Source of the DNA: CALBPI01 sp038531945 | GTDB lineage: Bacteria > Pseudomonadota > Gammaproteobacteria > Steroidobacterales > Woeseiaceae | Direction: 5' to 3' | Length of the DNA: 64,000 nucleotides | Assembly (NCBI GenBank): GCA_038531945.1 | Contig: JBCBBH010000001.1 | Span: 496,001-560,000, forward strand | Shown here: piece after piece, positions 52,371-60,919 of the stretch | Layout of the letters: each line of letters starts with the position of its first letter | How positions within the stretch are numbered: position 1 is the first letter of the stretch | Program-made: the position numbers and the translations under genes | Notes under the pieces: model-generated | The model's input: the letters and a program-made list of their open reading frames with translations, nothing else | Told to the model about the DNA's origin: nothing | Database searches by the model: none

Positions 52371-52859
52371 CGGAAGTCCTGCAGCAACGAACTCGACGCG
52401 GTCACTGGCCGCGGCTATTGCCTGGTTGAGGCGCCCCTGGTGATCGCGGAATGTGCGTCCCAGCGGGGTTTCCGGGACAAGACCCAATCCGACCTCGTTC
52501 GAAACGAGGATCAGCTCCGCAGGCTCCCTCAGAGTATTAACGAGCTCCGCAATCGCTGCGTCCACATCGCGTTCCCGATGCATCATATTCGAAAGCCACA
52601 ACGTCAGACAATCGATCAAAATCACACCACCGGTCACCGCCGCTTCTTGCAGAGCATGCGTCAGATCCAACGGAGCTTCGATGGTGCGCCAGCCTGTGCC
52701 GCGGTCACGCTGGTGCCGCGCGATACGATTCGCCATCTCATCGTCGAGCGCTTCGGCCGTAGCGATAAAGACGCGCTGCGCCGACGCCGCTTCGGCGAGC
52801 TCTTGCGCTCGCCGACTTTTACCCGATCGTGCGCCGCCGAGAATCAGTGTCACAGTCAT
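52353..52859 (-). CDS. cobU: adenosylcobinamide kinase/adenosylcobinamide-phosphate guanylyltransferase
   Basis: CobU phosphorylates adenosylcobinamide and then transfers GMP to it. The 168-residue protein has the P-loop LILGGARSGKSRRAQELA at the N-terminus, the guanylylated-His segment IARHQRDRGTGWRTIEAP, and LIDCLTLWLSNM. It is the only minus-strand gene of the cobalamin region, transcribed away from cobN with a shared 131-bp spacer. Confidence 0.95.
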   Translation of the reverse strand: MTVTLILGGARSGKSRRAQELAEAASAQRVFIATAEALDDEMANRIARHQRDRGTGWRTIEAPLDLTHALQEAAVTGGVILIDCLTLWLSNMMHRERDVDAAIAELVNTLREPAELILVSNEVGLGLVPETPLGRTFRDHQGRLNQAIAAASDRVEFVAAGLPLALKG

Positions 52860-52990
52860 ACGTCAACATGCTACCGCAAATTTGAGAAGTCACGGTCAAC
52901 GTTCGATTTGGATGAACCAATCGCTCGCGTCGAGCGGTGGCTATATCGAGCTCGACAATCGGTTGCCGCGTTAATTTGGAGAACCGTCTT

Positions 52991-55900
52991 ATGAAACAAC
53001 GCTTCTGGTTCGGCTACCGTCGGCGAGCGCGAAGCTTGTGTACGCTAGTTGTCCAATGCCTACTGCTGATGTGGTCGACGGCAGCCAGCGCCGAAGGAGA
53101 GACTTCCGTCTTGTTTGGTGTCATCTCCGAGCGAAACTCCGCGAGTGCCGCGGCCGCAGCGGGACGTTTCAATGAAGCATTCCCCAATGCGGAAGTCGTA
53201 TTGCGGACACCTCAGCAGTTGTCGACCGTGCCTGATGCTGTCATTAACGAATATTTGCAACGCGCCACGGCGGTACTTGTCGCCGGCGTGTTCAGCGATG
53301 ACGCGGCGCGCCTCGCGCGCCTGATCGATGAGGTATCCGAAAACAAGCCCGTGGTCGTTGTCAGTTCATCCCGTGAACTAGTGCTGAAGTCGCAAACCAA
53401 TGACGGTTGGGTCGCCTCGACTGAAGCCATCGACGCGGCGATGGCGAACCCGCTAACGACAACCTGGGGACGTGCGCACGCCTACTGGCAAGCTCGTGGC
53501 CCAGAGAATATGAGCGCGCTCTTTGCCTATCTGGTTAGCTCAACGGAACAGCGACGCCAACTACCGGTGCCGGAGCCGCTGGCGCCCGTTCGCTTGGCGA
53601 AACGCCGAGGCTCAGCAAACGCCCCGGTGGTTGTTTTGCTCGATTACGAAACCGGTGATCAGGCCGGGAACGCGAGCTTGCACGATTCGTTGTGTGCCGC
53701 GTTGGTTGCCGAGTCCTTGGCGTGTCAGTCGGTATTTGCCGATTGGGGTGAGTTCACGGCGAAGGCGCTTGAGGATCTGGGCGCGCAACAACCGGCCGCC
53801 GTGGTCATGCTGCAGGATTTTGCGTTGGGTGGTGCTGAGCGCGAGCGTGCAGATGCTGCCGTGGCGGCACTCGGCGTGCCGTTGATCAAAGGCATTCGGC
53901 TCCAAGAGCTCAGCCCCGAGGAATGGCAACAGAGTGAAGACGGCCTACCGACCGACAGCGTCTACTACCGCGTCGCCATGCCCGAGCTTTCCGGTGCTGG
54001 CCAGGGTTTGGTGTTAGCGGCTGCGGCACCGGTACAGTTGGATCCGGTTTCGGGTATCGCGATCAAGGTCACAACGCCAATTGAAGCAGAGATTGAGAGC
54101 ACGGCGAAACGGCTCGCGGCATGGACGAAGCTGCAGCAAGTTGCAAACAGCGACAAACGCATTGCGATCATCTACTACAACCATCCACCAGGTCGCCACA
54201 ACATTGGTGCCGATAACCTTGATGTTCCAGCGACGCTATTCACCCTGTTAGAGCGACTAAACGCGGAAGGCTATGACACCGGTCAGTTGCCCGAGAGTCA
54301 GGAGGCGTTACTTGAATTGATCCAGTCGCGAGCGGTCAATCTGCCCGAGAACAATGCTGCGCTTCAGGATATGGCTGACCAGGCATTTACACTGTCGAAC
54401 GACGAATACGCAGCGTTCTTTACATCACTCCCGACTAGCGTGCAGCGGGAAATGATCGATGGTCCTCTTGCTGCTTTGCGCACCGATGTCGATGCGTTTC
54501 TAAACCGCCAGATGCCGGAGTCTGCGCGCACCAGGCTCACCAGCGCTCTCAAAGATTTGGCGTATGTCATCGAAGGCGCGCCTGTCGAACGTCATGCTCG
54601 GGCCGAAGATCTGATCGATCAGCTCGAAGCCGCCTACGTACAGCACATTGAAGGCACGGATCAGTCGGCGAATATTCAGTCGCTATCCGATGCGCTTCGC
54701 CGCCACGGCATTGAAGGACTGCGAGGTTGGGGAGTGCCTCCCGGTCGTGTAATGACAGTTGATGGACAATTTGTTTTCCCGGGTTTGCGATTCGGCAACG
54801 TGTTTATCGGTCCTCAGCCGCCTCGAGGTTGGGAGATCAATGAGGAGGTACTGCATGCGAACATGAGCGTCGCGCCGCCCCATCAGTATCTCGCTTTTTA
54901 CGAATGGTTGCGCCGTGATCTGGATCCGCATGCCATCATTCACTTGGGTCGACACTCGACGTACGAATTCTTGCCTGGTCCCCGCACTGGCCTTGCGCGA
55001 TTCGACTACTCTCGGATTGTGGCTGGCGAGACACCAGGTCTCTACCCGTACATCGTCGATGGTGTCGGTGAGGGTTTGCAGGCGAAGCGCCGCGGTCTTG
55101 CCGTGATCGTCGATCATCTCACCCCCGCGCTGCAGGCGACGCCGTTCTACGACGAGTTGTTGCAACTACGTCAGTTGGTCGAGAGTTTTGAAGCAGCAGA
55201 CCCGTCGCAGTCAGGCGAAGCCACGCGCGTACAGGCGTTCGAGCGCATCAAACGCCAGGTGATTGAGCTCGGCATCGAGGACGCGTTGGTGGCCGAACTG
55301 GAAGCCGAACATGGCGGCGGCGAGCGTATGGTTTTTGAGGAAATCGATCCGGACTTGCTTGTGCATGAGGTCGGACACTTTCTTACCGGAATGCAAGAAG
55401 ACTTCATGCCTCTCGGTCTGCATGTGTTTGGTCAGCGCTGGTCCGATGAAGCGGTCGAAACCATGTTGACGTCGATGGCTGCACCGGACGCTGAGAGGGC
55501 ACTCAGGGCGTCACCGGAGGCCGAGATGCGAGCATTGCTTGCGGGCCTCGACGGAAAGTTTGTCGAACCCGGCAAGGGCAACGATCCACTGCGCGCTCCG
55601 GATGCGTTGCCCACGGGGCGAAATTTCTACGGATTCGACGCTAGTCTGATTCCAAATTCGGTGGCTTACGGACTCGGTGCCGATTTGGCGAGTGATACCC
55701 CAGTGACCGAGGGGCACCAAGCCGTGGTGCTCTGGGCGTCGGATACCGTTCGCGACGGTGGCGTGATGGTGTCGTTTGGTTTGAGCCAAATGGGTGTTCG
55801 GCCAGTCTGGAACGCGCGCGGTATTGTTCGGGGGCTCGAACGCTTGCCGCTCGGTCACAATGAGATACGTCAAGATGTCACTTTCGTCGCTTCCGGACTG

Positions 55901-57160
55901 TTTCGAGACCTTTACGGCGAACAGATGAAATGGTTGGACAAGGCAGTACTGTTGGCGCTCGACGGTGCATCGGAAACGATCAAGGTAGAGTACCCGCAGT
56001 TGGCCGCGTCTTTAGAGGTCGCGCTGGCACCGCTAGCGGAGCTGCGAACCCCGGGTCGTGACCCACTCGCCCAGAATGCGATCGCGCAGAGTTGGGTTAA
56101 GCAAATGCTCGACGGCGCACCCTCCGATACTGCGGCGCGCACTGCGACGCTGAGAGTGTTTGCACCGGCGATCGGTCAGTACGGCGCTGGCATTAATCGA
56201 TTGGCCGAACGCTCCGGTGCTTGGTCGGATCGACAACAGTTAGCCGCAACCTATGTTGCTCGCATGGGGCATGCTTATGGTGTGGATGTGAGCGGCGCAT
56301 CCGAGCAGGACGCTTTCGAAACCAGGCTGAAGCGCACCGATCAGAGCTTCCTCGGTCGTGCCAGCAATCTCTACGGGCTGGTTGATAATAATGATGCATT
56401 CGATTACCTGGGCGGCCTGAATCTTGCGATAGAGGCCGCAGGGGGCGAGCCACCCACTGGCTTTGTTATCGATGTCAGCAATCCGAGGAAACCAACGATG
56501 CCATCGCTGGAACGGGCGATAGTGAGCGAACTGCGGGGTCGGCAATTGAATCCTGCGTGGATTGCGTCGTTGATGCCCCACGGCTATGCGGGTGCGCGCA
56601 CGATGAACGTCGCTTTTTTCGAGAACTTGTGGGGATGGGAAGCCACTGATCCCGATCTGTTTCCAGATACGATCTGGGAGGATACGAAAGCGATTTATCT
56701 CGATGATCGATACGAGATTGGCGTTTCTGAATTTCTTGATGAAGAGGCAAATCTACCGGTGCAAGCCAACATGATTGCAATCATGCTGGTCGCTGCTCAA
56801 AAGGGTTACTGGGAAGCGTCCGCGGAAACGATCACGGCGTTGGGCGAACGTTTTGCCGTCGCGGTTGCGAGTGCAGGCTTGCCGGGCAGCGGTCATACTC
56901 AGCCAGATCATCCGATGTTGGATTGGATTGCAGAGCGCGTCTCCAACACAGCGCGCGATGCAATCGAGTCGGCCCGCGCAGCGGCGCGCGGCGAAGCGTC
57001 CGAGGCTGATGCAGAAGCACCGCCGCAGAGTATTCGTGAGCTCATTCCGGATGCGTCGGTTGAGGATACTCGGCTTTCATCCTGGCTGACCTGGTTGGTG
57101 GTCTTGTTTGCGGCGCTGGTGGTGTCGAGTGGCATTATTCGTAGCCGGGCGAGAGTGTGA
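52991..57160 (+). CDS. cobN: exported, membrane-anchored CobN-family chelatase homologue
   Basis: This 1389-residue protein belongs to the CobN/magnesium-chelatase H superfamily. The conserved HLGRHSTYEFLPG motif lies at residues 651-663 and MPLGLHVFGQ near 806, both characteristic of CobN. Unlike cytoplasmic cobaltochelatase subunits it begins with a basic stretch and signal peptide (RSLCTLVVQCLLLMWSTAASAE) and ends in a membrane helix (WLTWLVVLFAALVVSSGII) with a basic tip, so most of it should sit in the periplasm. The ATG at 52991 has GGAGA upstream and is preferred to the longer frame from 52937. It overlaps the ExbB-like gene by one base. No CobS/CobT-type AAA ATPase partners are nearby. 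The substrate may be a corrinoid or another tetrapyrrole or metal complex; this is inferred from context. Confidence 0.9.
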   Translation: MKQRFWFGYRRRARSLCTLVVQCLLLMWSTAASAEGETSVLFGVISERNSASAAAAAGRFNEAFPNAEVVLRTPQQLSTVPDAVINEYLQRATAVLVAGVFSDDAARLARLIDEVSENKPVVVVSSSRELVLKSQTNDGWVASTEAIDAAMANPLTTTWGRAHAYWQARGPENMSALFAYLVSSTEQRRQLPVPEPLAPVRLAKRRGSANAPVVVLLDYETGDQAGNASLHDSLCAALVAESLACQSVFADWGEFTAKALEDLGAQQPAAVVMLQDFALGGAERERADAAVAALGVPLIKGIRLQELSPEEWQQSEDGLPTDSVYYRVAMPELSGAGQGLVLAAAAPVQLDPVSGIAIKVTTPIEAEIESTAKRLAAWTKLQQVANSDKRIAIIYYNHPPGRHNIGADNLDVPATLFTLLERLNAEGYDTGQLPESQEALLELIQSRAVNLPENNAALQDMADQAFTLSNDEYAAFFTSLPTSVQREMIDGPLAALRTDVDAFLNRQMPESARTRLTSALKDLAYVIEGAPVERHARAEDLIDQLEAAYVQHIEGTDQSANIQSLSDALRRHGIEGLRGWGVPPGRVMTVDGQFVFPGLRFGNVFIGPQPPRGWEINEEVLHANMSVAPPHQYLAFYEWLRRDLDPHAIIHLGRHSTYEFLPGPRTGLARFDYSRIVAGETPGLYPYIVDGVGEGLQAKRRGLAVIVDHLTPALQATPFYDELLQLRQLVESFEAADPSQSGEATRVQAFERIKRQVIELGIEDALVAELEAEHGGGERMVFEEIDPDLLVHEVGHFLTGMQEDFMPLGLHVFGQRWSDEAVETMLTSMAAPDAERALRASPEAEMRALLAGLDGKFVEPGKGNDPLRAPDALPTGRNFYGFDASLIPNSVAYGLGADLASDTPVTEGHQAVVLWASDTVRDGGVMVSFGLSQMGVRPVWNARGIVRGLERLPLGHNEIRQDVTFVASGLFRDLYGEQMKWLDKAVLLALDGASETIKVEYPQLAASLEVALAPLAELRTPGRDPLAQNAIAQSWVKQMLDGAPSDTAARTATLRVFAPAIGQYGAGINRLAERSGAWSDRQQLAATYVARMGHAYGVDVSGASEQDAFETRLKRTDQSFLGRASNLYGLVDNNDAFDYLGGLNLAIEAAGGEPPTGFVIDVSNPRKPTMPSLERAIVSELRGRQLNPAWIASLMPHGYAGARTMNVAFFENLWGWEATDPDLFPDTIWEDTKAIYLDDRYEIGVSEFLDEEANLPVQANMIAIMLVAAQKGYWEASAETITALGERFAVAVASAGLPGSGHTQPDHPMLDWIAERVSNTARDAIESARAAARGEASEADAEAPPQSIRELIPDASVEDTRLSSWLTWLVVLFAALVVSSGIIRSRARV

Positions 57161-57606
57161 TGTTTGAAGTCAAAGCAATCCTCCATGCCAGTGTTGATCT
57201 GTTGCTGTGGCCCGTGATCGCCATACTTCTGACGCTCAGCGTAGTCACGCTCTATGACATCGGCTTAGCCATTGGGGAACGGTTCGGTGGTATTAAGAAA
57301 ACCGCTGAATCCGGCGCTGCGAAACTAGACCAGATTGCACGCACCAGAATTCGCCGCGTCGATTTGCTGGTCCGTCTCGGACCGACGCTGGGTTTGATGG
57401 GTACGTTGATTCCGTTGGGACCTGGGATCGCAGCGCTCGGTCGTGGCGATTTCCTAACGTTGTCGCAGGCGGTCGCTACCGCGTTCGATACGACGGTACT
57501 CGGCTTGCTGATCGGACTCTGCGGGTATGTCATCGGGCGGTTCCGTCGTGCTGCGTACGATGCCGCGCTCACCGAGCTCGAAGCCAGGGAGGGTCAACAT
57601 GCGTGA
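57160..57606 (+). CDS. MotA/TolQ/ExbB-type proton-channel protein
   Basis: This 148-residue protein has three membrane helices: one near residues 10-32, then a pair around GPTLGLMGTLIPLGPGIAAL and TLSQAVATAFDTTVLGLLIGLCGYVIG. These last two, with the Thr in AFDTTVLGL, are the signature of the ExbB/TolQ family that uses the proton motive force to drive periplasmic partners. A GTG at 57157 is an alternative start. It is smaller than E. coli ExbB (244) because the cytoplasmic loop is short. It lies between cobN and the DUF2149 gene with overlaps on both sides. Confidence 0.88.
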   Translation: MFEVKAILHASVDLLLWPVIAILLTLSVVTLYDIGLAIGERFGGIKKTAESGAAKLDQIARTRIRRVDLLVRLGPTLGLMGTLIPLGPGIAALGRGDFLTLSQAVATAFDTTVLGLLIGLCGYVIGRFRRAAYDAALTELEAREGQHA

Positions 57607-57886
57607 TTTCAATCGCTCACGTTTCGACGAACCGGCAGACCAGAGTGCGGGTCTGGATTTGCCCAATCTCGCCGATCTGATGCTCGTGTTTGTGACTGGA
57701 CTGATCGCCGCACTGGCTGCGGCAACTGGTAGTTTCTCGGAGCGCCGGCTGCTCGAAAACAGTGAAATGAGCCGCGAACTGCCGTCGTTGCCTTCTTCAG
57801 CAGACTCAAATGGAGATGGACTCGAACCGGTCGGTCGAGTATTCGAGGATGTTAAAACCGGCAAGTTGTACGTCATACAAGAGTAG
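57599..57886 (+). CDS. DUF2149 protein, ExbD/TolR-like
   Basis: This 95-residue protein has one membrane helix preceded by an acidic residue (LDLPNLADLMLVFVTGLIAALAAATG, residues about 22-45), closely resembling the ExbD/TolR pattern in which a conserved Asp in the helix takes part in proton flow. The periplasmic tail is about 50 residues and ends GRVFEDVKTGKLYVIQE, typical of DUF2149. The start overlaps the ExbB-like gene by 8 bp. DUF2149 genes are known to occur beside CobN-like and ExbB-like genes in other prokaryotes; the function is not established. Confidence 0.85.
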   Translation: MRDFNRSRFDEPADQSAGLDLPNLADLMLVFVTGLIAALAAATGSFSERRLLENSEMSRELPSLPSSADSNGDGLEPVGRVFEDVKTGKLYVIQE

Positions 57887-58094
57887 TTGCAGAGATGTCG
57901 AAGACGTTTTCTGACCAGGATCTAAACCGATTCGACGGGTGGAGGCCGCGAAGCTGCTGATCAATCGACAGTATGTTGTCAATTCTCTCTGCTCGCTTGG
58001 TGCAGTCTCGGAGTTCTCCCACATATCTCCTACCAACTCTGCACCAGTCTTCCGGTGCGCCGTCGACGCGGACTTTTTACATCATGCGCAATTA

Positions 58095-58113
58095 GAAACG
58101 AGAATCATTCGCA
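58095..58113. promoter_or_regulatory. candidate Fur box
   Basis: The 19 bases around GAGAATCATT match the classic Fur consensus GATAATGATAATCATTATC at 12 of 19 positions, including the whole central AATCATT. It sits upstream of a siderophore-type receptor, where Fur repression under iron repletion is expected. Confidence 0.6.
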
Positions 58114-58173
58114 TTAATGGGCGTTTGTTGTTATAGTCCTGTCATAGACAAATCACGCTCTTGTCGAATAAAA

Positions 58174-58191
58174 GTCTAAATATTTTTAGAC
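58174..58191. repeat. inverted repeat in the receptor leader
   Basis: GTCTAAA and TTTAGAC form a perfect 7-bp inverted repeat with a 4-base TATT spacer, 39 bp before the receptor ATG. It could be an operator or a leader hairpin. Confidence 0.6.
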
Positions 58192-58230
58192 ATCCTCTTA
58201 TCTAGGCCTGCGAAAGCAAAGGAATTAGCA

Positions 58231-60369
58231 ATGAAGCTCAATGCCTTAGATATAGCCATAACACTCCGATTTCTCTCAGTAGGCCTCATAGCCTCAGCGG
58301 CGCTAACTAGCAACGCACAAGAAACAAATTCAAGGTCTATCGATGAGATTATTGTTCAGGGCCGGGCTAAAGAGTTGTATCGAACACCAGTAACAACGTC
58401 GGGGAAGCTCGAGACTGCGCAAGTCGATTCCTCCATAACGATTACAGCCATTACTGACGACCTGATCATCGACCAGGGCGCGCGCGATGCAGCAGACATA
58501 TATCGAAATATATCCGGCGTCACAGCGTTTTCTTACTCTGGCATTACGGCCAGAGGGTTTCGTCAGGGCGATATCTTCTTCGACGGACTTCGCGGCGATC
58601 TTTTCCCTGAGTTTGTGGTGCCGCAGCTATTCAACATTGAGCGCGTTGAATTTGTGAAAGGGCCGGCGGGTATGCTCTACGGTGTGACGCCTCCTGGTGG
58701 GCTGTTCAACTACGTCACGAAAAAGCCGACCACCAACGCGTATCGAGAGGTTCGTTTGGTGGCCGGAACTGATAGTCGTTTTGGTGGATCACTTCAACTC
58801 GAAGGTCCCGCTTTCGGCAACGATGTTGGGAGTCGAGTTGGGTTGTTCTACGAAGATCGTGAAACCTCCCAAGATAACTCCGAAAGTGAAACGCTCGTCT
58901 TTGATGCAGGCCTGAGTTTTGACGCGGGATTTGCGGATTTGACGTTGCAAGCGTTCTATATTTATCAGGACTTGCCCGGCAATAGACTCCGCGGAATCCC
59001 GACAGACTCGGACGGAAATTTTCTGGCCGATCCGCAGTGGAACCATAACGAATCGTTTGATTTCATCGAAGTAGATTCGACAGCGCTACAGGCGCGCCTA
59101 GAGGGTGGAGAGGGCACATCCTGGGATTGGGATTTAACCGTTCGCTACAACGAGAACACTGAGGATCAGGCATATCACGAAAGTGGGGCTCCGCCGATTG
59201 ATACAACCGGGGATGGTGAGCTTGACGCCATTGAGCGTCGATATCGCGAGACCATCACGAATATTGAGAGCCTTTCCCTTGCAGGTAACGCTGTCTATAG
59301 CGCAGATCTAGCATCCGTCCAGTCGCGTACGCTCATTGGTTTTGATTACTTCGACGGTGAGGACATCGAGGACTTCACCACGACCGGTGTCGTCAACACA
59401 CTGAGCTTACGTAATCCGCTCTACGGCCAGGTTGATCCTTCCACCTATACCTTCGAAGATTTCGGTACTGGCAGTACCTTACTAGTTTTCGACAATCGAC
59501 AAGAACGCACCGGGCTCTATGCTCTGCAGGAATTGACGATTGGTAACTTCATTTTGACCGGTGGCTTGCGTTGGGATGACTTTGAGGACCGCACCGAAAG
59601 TCCCTTTCAAACATTGGCAACGTTTTCGGACGACAGAATCACCGGTCGTGCAGGCGTGGTGTACAAGATTCGCGATGATGTCTCTGTATTCGCCCAATGG
59701 GCCGAGAGCTTTGAACCGCAGGGCCCTGGCAATCAAGACCCCGTTTTTGGCGGACCGTTTGATCCTACGGAAGGCGAGAACATAGAGACCGGCATTCGAA
59801 CAGATTTGTTCGACGGGCGCATCCAAAGCTCAGTTGCTGTTTACCAGATCAAACGCACCAACCTTGTACAAAGTACAGGCATTGATGCGAACAACGATGG
59901 GTTTATTGAGTCGGTAGCTTTTGGTGAGGTTACAAGTGAAGGCGTGGATCTGGATCTTACCGCGGATATCACGCCAGATTGGGTGCTAACACTCGCATAT
60001 GCTTACAACGAAACTGAGATTACTGAAGATATCACCGGAAGTGGAGGCGGTATCGGAAACCAGAATGGTGGCACGTTTGTGAACGCGCCGAGACACCAAT
60101 TGGGCCTCTGGACTCGCTACCAAGTGCAATCAATCAATACAGCGTTCGCGCTTGGTGCAGACTACGTATCCGAACGCATTGGGTTTCGTGCAGATAAAGT
60201 AAAGCCTTATACGGTTTTCGATGCATCAGTCATTCACGAAAGAGATGATTGGCGATTTTTACTAAGAGTTGAGAACCTCTTTGATGAAACTTACGCAAGC
60301 TCGGGATTCGCATTTCAATTCCCTGGAGATGTAAGGACTGCATTTTTGGAGGTATACCGGAAGCTCTAG
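58231..60369 (+). CDS. TonB-dependent siderophore receptor (FecA/FhuA-like)
   Basis: This 712-residue outer-membrane receptor has a signal peptide (residues 1-29, ending TSNAQE), a TonB-box-like SIDEIIVQ near 36, a plug (GVTAFSYSGITARGFRQGDIFFDGLRG, VEFVKGPAGMLYGVTPPGGLFNYVTKKP) and a long barrel. The plug pattern, with the RGF and GPAGMLYG motifs, is that of ferric-siderophore receptors. The protein ends EVYRKL without the usual terminal Phe. Base composition is visibly lower in GC than in the cobalamin region, which may reflect transfer. The siderophore is unknown. Confidence 0.88.
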   Translation: MKLNALDIAITLRFLSVGLIASAALTSNAQETNSRSIDEIIVQGRAKELYRTPVTTSGKLETAQVDSSITITAITDDLIIDQGARDAADIYRNISGVTAFSYSGITARGFRQGDIFFDGLRGDLFPEFVVPQLFNIERVEFVKGPAGMLYGVTPPGGLFNYVTKKPTTNAYREVRLVAGTDSRFGGSLQLEGPAFGNDVGSRVGLFYEDRETSQDNSESETLVFDAGLSFDAGFADLTLQAFYIYQDLPGNRLRGIPTDSDGNFLADPQWNHNESFDFIEVDSTALQARLEGGEGTSWDWDLTVRYNENTEDQAYHESGAPPIDTTGDGELDAIERRYRETITNIESLSLAGNAVYSADLASVQSRTLIGFDYFDGEDIEDFTTTGVVNTLSLRNPLYGQVDPSTYTFEDFGTGSTLLVFDNRQERTGLYALQELTIGNFILTGGLRWDDFEDRTESPFQTLATFSDDRITGRAGVVYKIRDDVSVFAQWAESFEPQGPGNQDPVFGGPFDPTEGENIETGIRTDLFDGRIQSSVAVYQIKRTNLVQSTGIDANNDGFIESVAFGEVTSEGVDLDLTADITPDWVLTLAYAYNETEITEDITGSGGGIGNQNGGTFVNAPRHQLGLWTRYQVQSINTAFALGADYVSERIGFRADKVKPYTVFDASVIHERDDWRFLLRVENLFDETYASSGFAFQFPGDVRTAFLEVYRKL

Positions 60370-60575
60370 GTCACATGGAAATGAAAACCTCTGTGATGCG
60401 CATAAAAAGTCGTGGTTCGTTACGGGCTCAACACTAAGTATTTACAGCTTGCTGGACGCTAAATTGAGTTCGCTAATCAAAACAATCGTCGGTTGACCCC
60501 ATCAAGGAGGAATGCGGCCGCAGCAGTATATCCGATGCGGAGGGATTCAAAACCAGATCACTCAAACCTACAGCC

Positions 60576-60917
60576 ATGTTCACTGAACTTTCTTCTAAAC
60601 CAAGTTTGATGGCGAGCACACTGAGTCGTGTGTTAGAGAGCCGTACGTACCGGGTCTTGCTCGCAACAATTGGCGGCTATGTGTTTGCCGCAGGTTTCTT
60701 TGCGTTTGCGTCCGTCACTCTCGCGTTACTCGGCGTGACTCGGGCTGAGGCGATGTGGTGGACGGTGATTACGAGTTTTCTTGTATACACCTTGGTTACG
60801 ATTTGGGTGGCCGCGACGCGCCGACCGGGGCGCACCACGTTGATCATTGCTGCAACATCCATCGCCATGATCGTTGCTTCGCCACGATTGGCAGACCTAC
60901 TTGGAGAACCCATCTAG
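60576..60917 (+). CDS. DUF3649-like small membrane protein
   Basis: This 113-residue protein has three hydrophobic segments: about 27-52, 60-80 and 87-105. The core (YRVLLATIGGYVFAAGFFAFA...RAEAMWWTVITSFLVYTLVTIWVAATR) resembles DUF3649 proteins found beside PepSY membrane proteins in iron-uptake loci. ATG at 60609 (MASTLSR) is an alternative start. It is followed by the PepSY gene after 2 bp, which argues for a single operon. Confidence 0.7.
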   Translation: MFTELSSKPSLMASTLSRVLESRTYRVLLATIGGYVFAAGFFAFASVTLALLGVTRAEAMWWTVITSFLVYTLVTIWVAATRRPGRTTLIIAATSIAMIVASPRLADLLGEPI

Positions 60918-60919
60918 TC

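Larger units (their letters stand above)
57887..58230 (+). other. regulatory spacer before the siderophore receptor
   Basis: This 344-bp stretch is AT-richer than the neighbouring genes and has no convincing ORF. It contains a Fur-box-like site and an inverted repeat, listed separately, and AAGGAATT as ribosome-binding site for the receptor at 58231. Confidence 0.7.
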
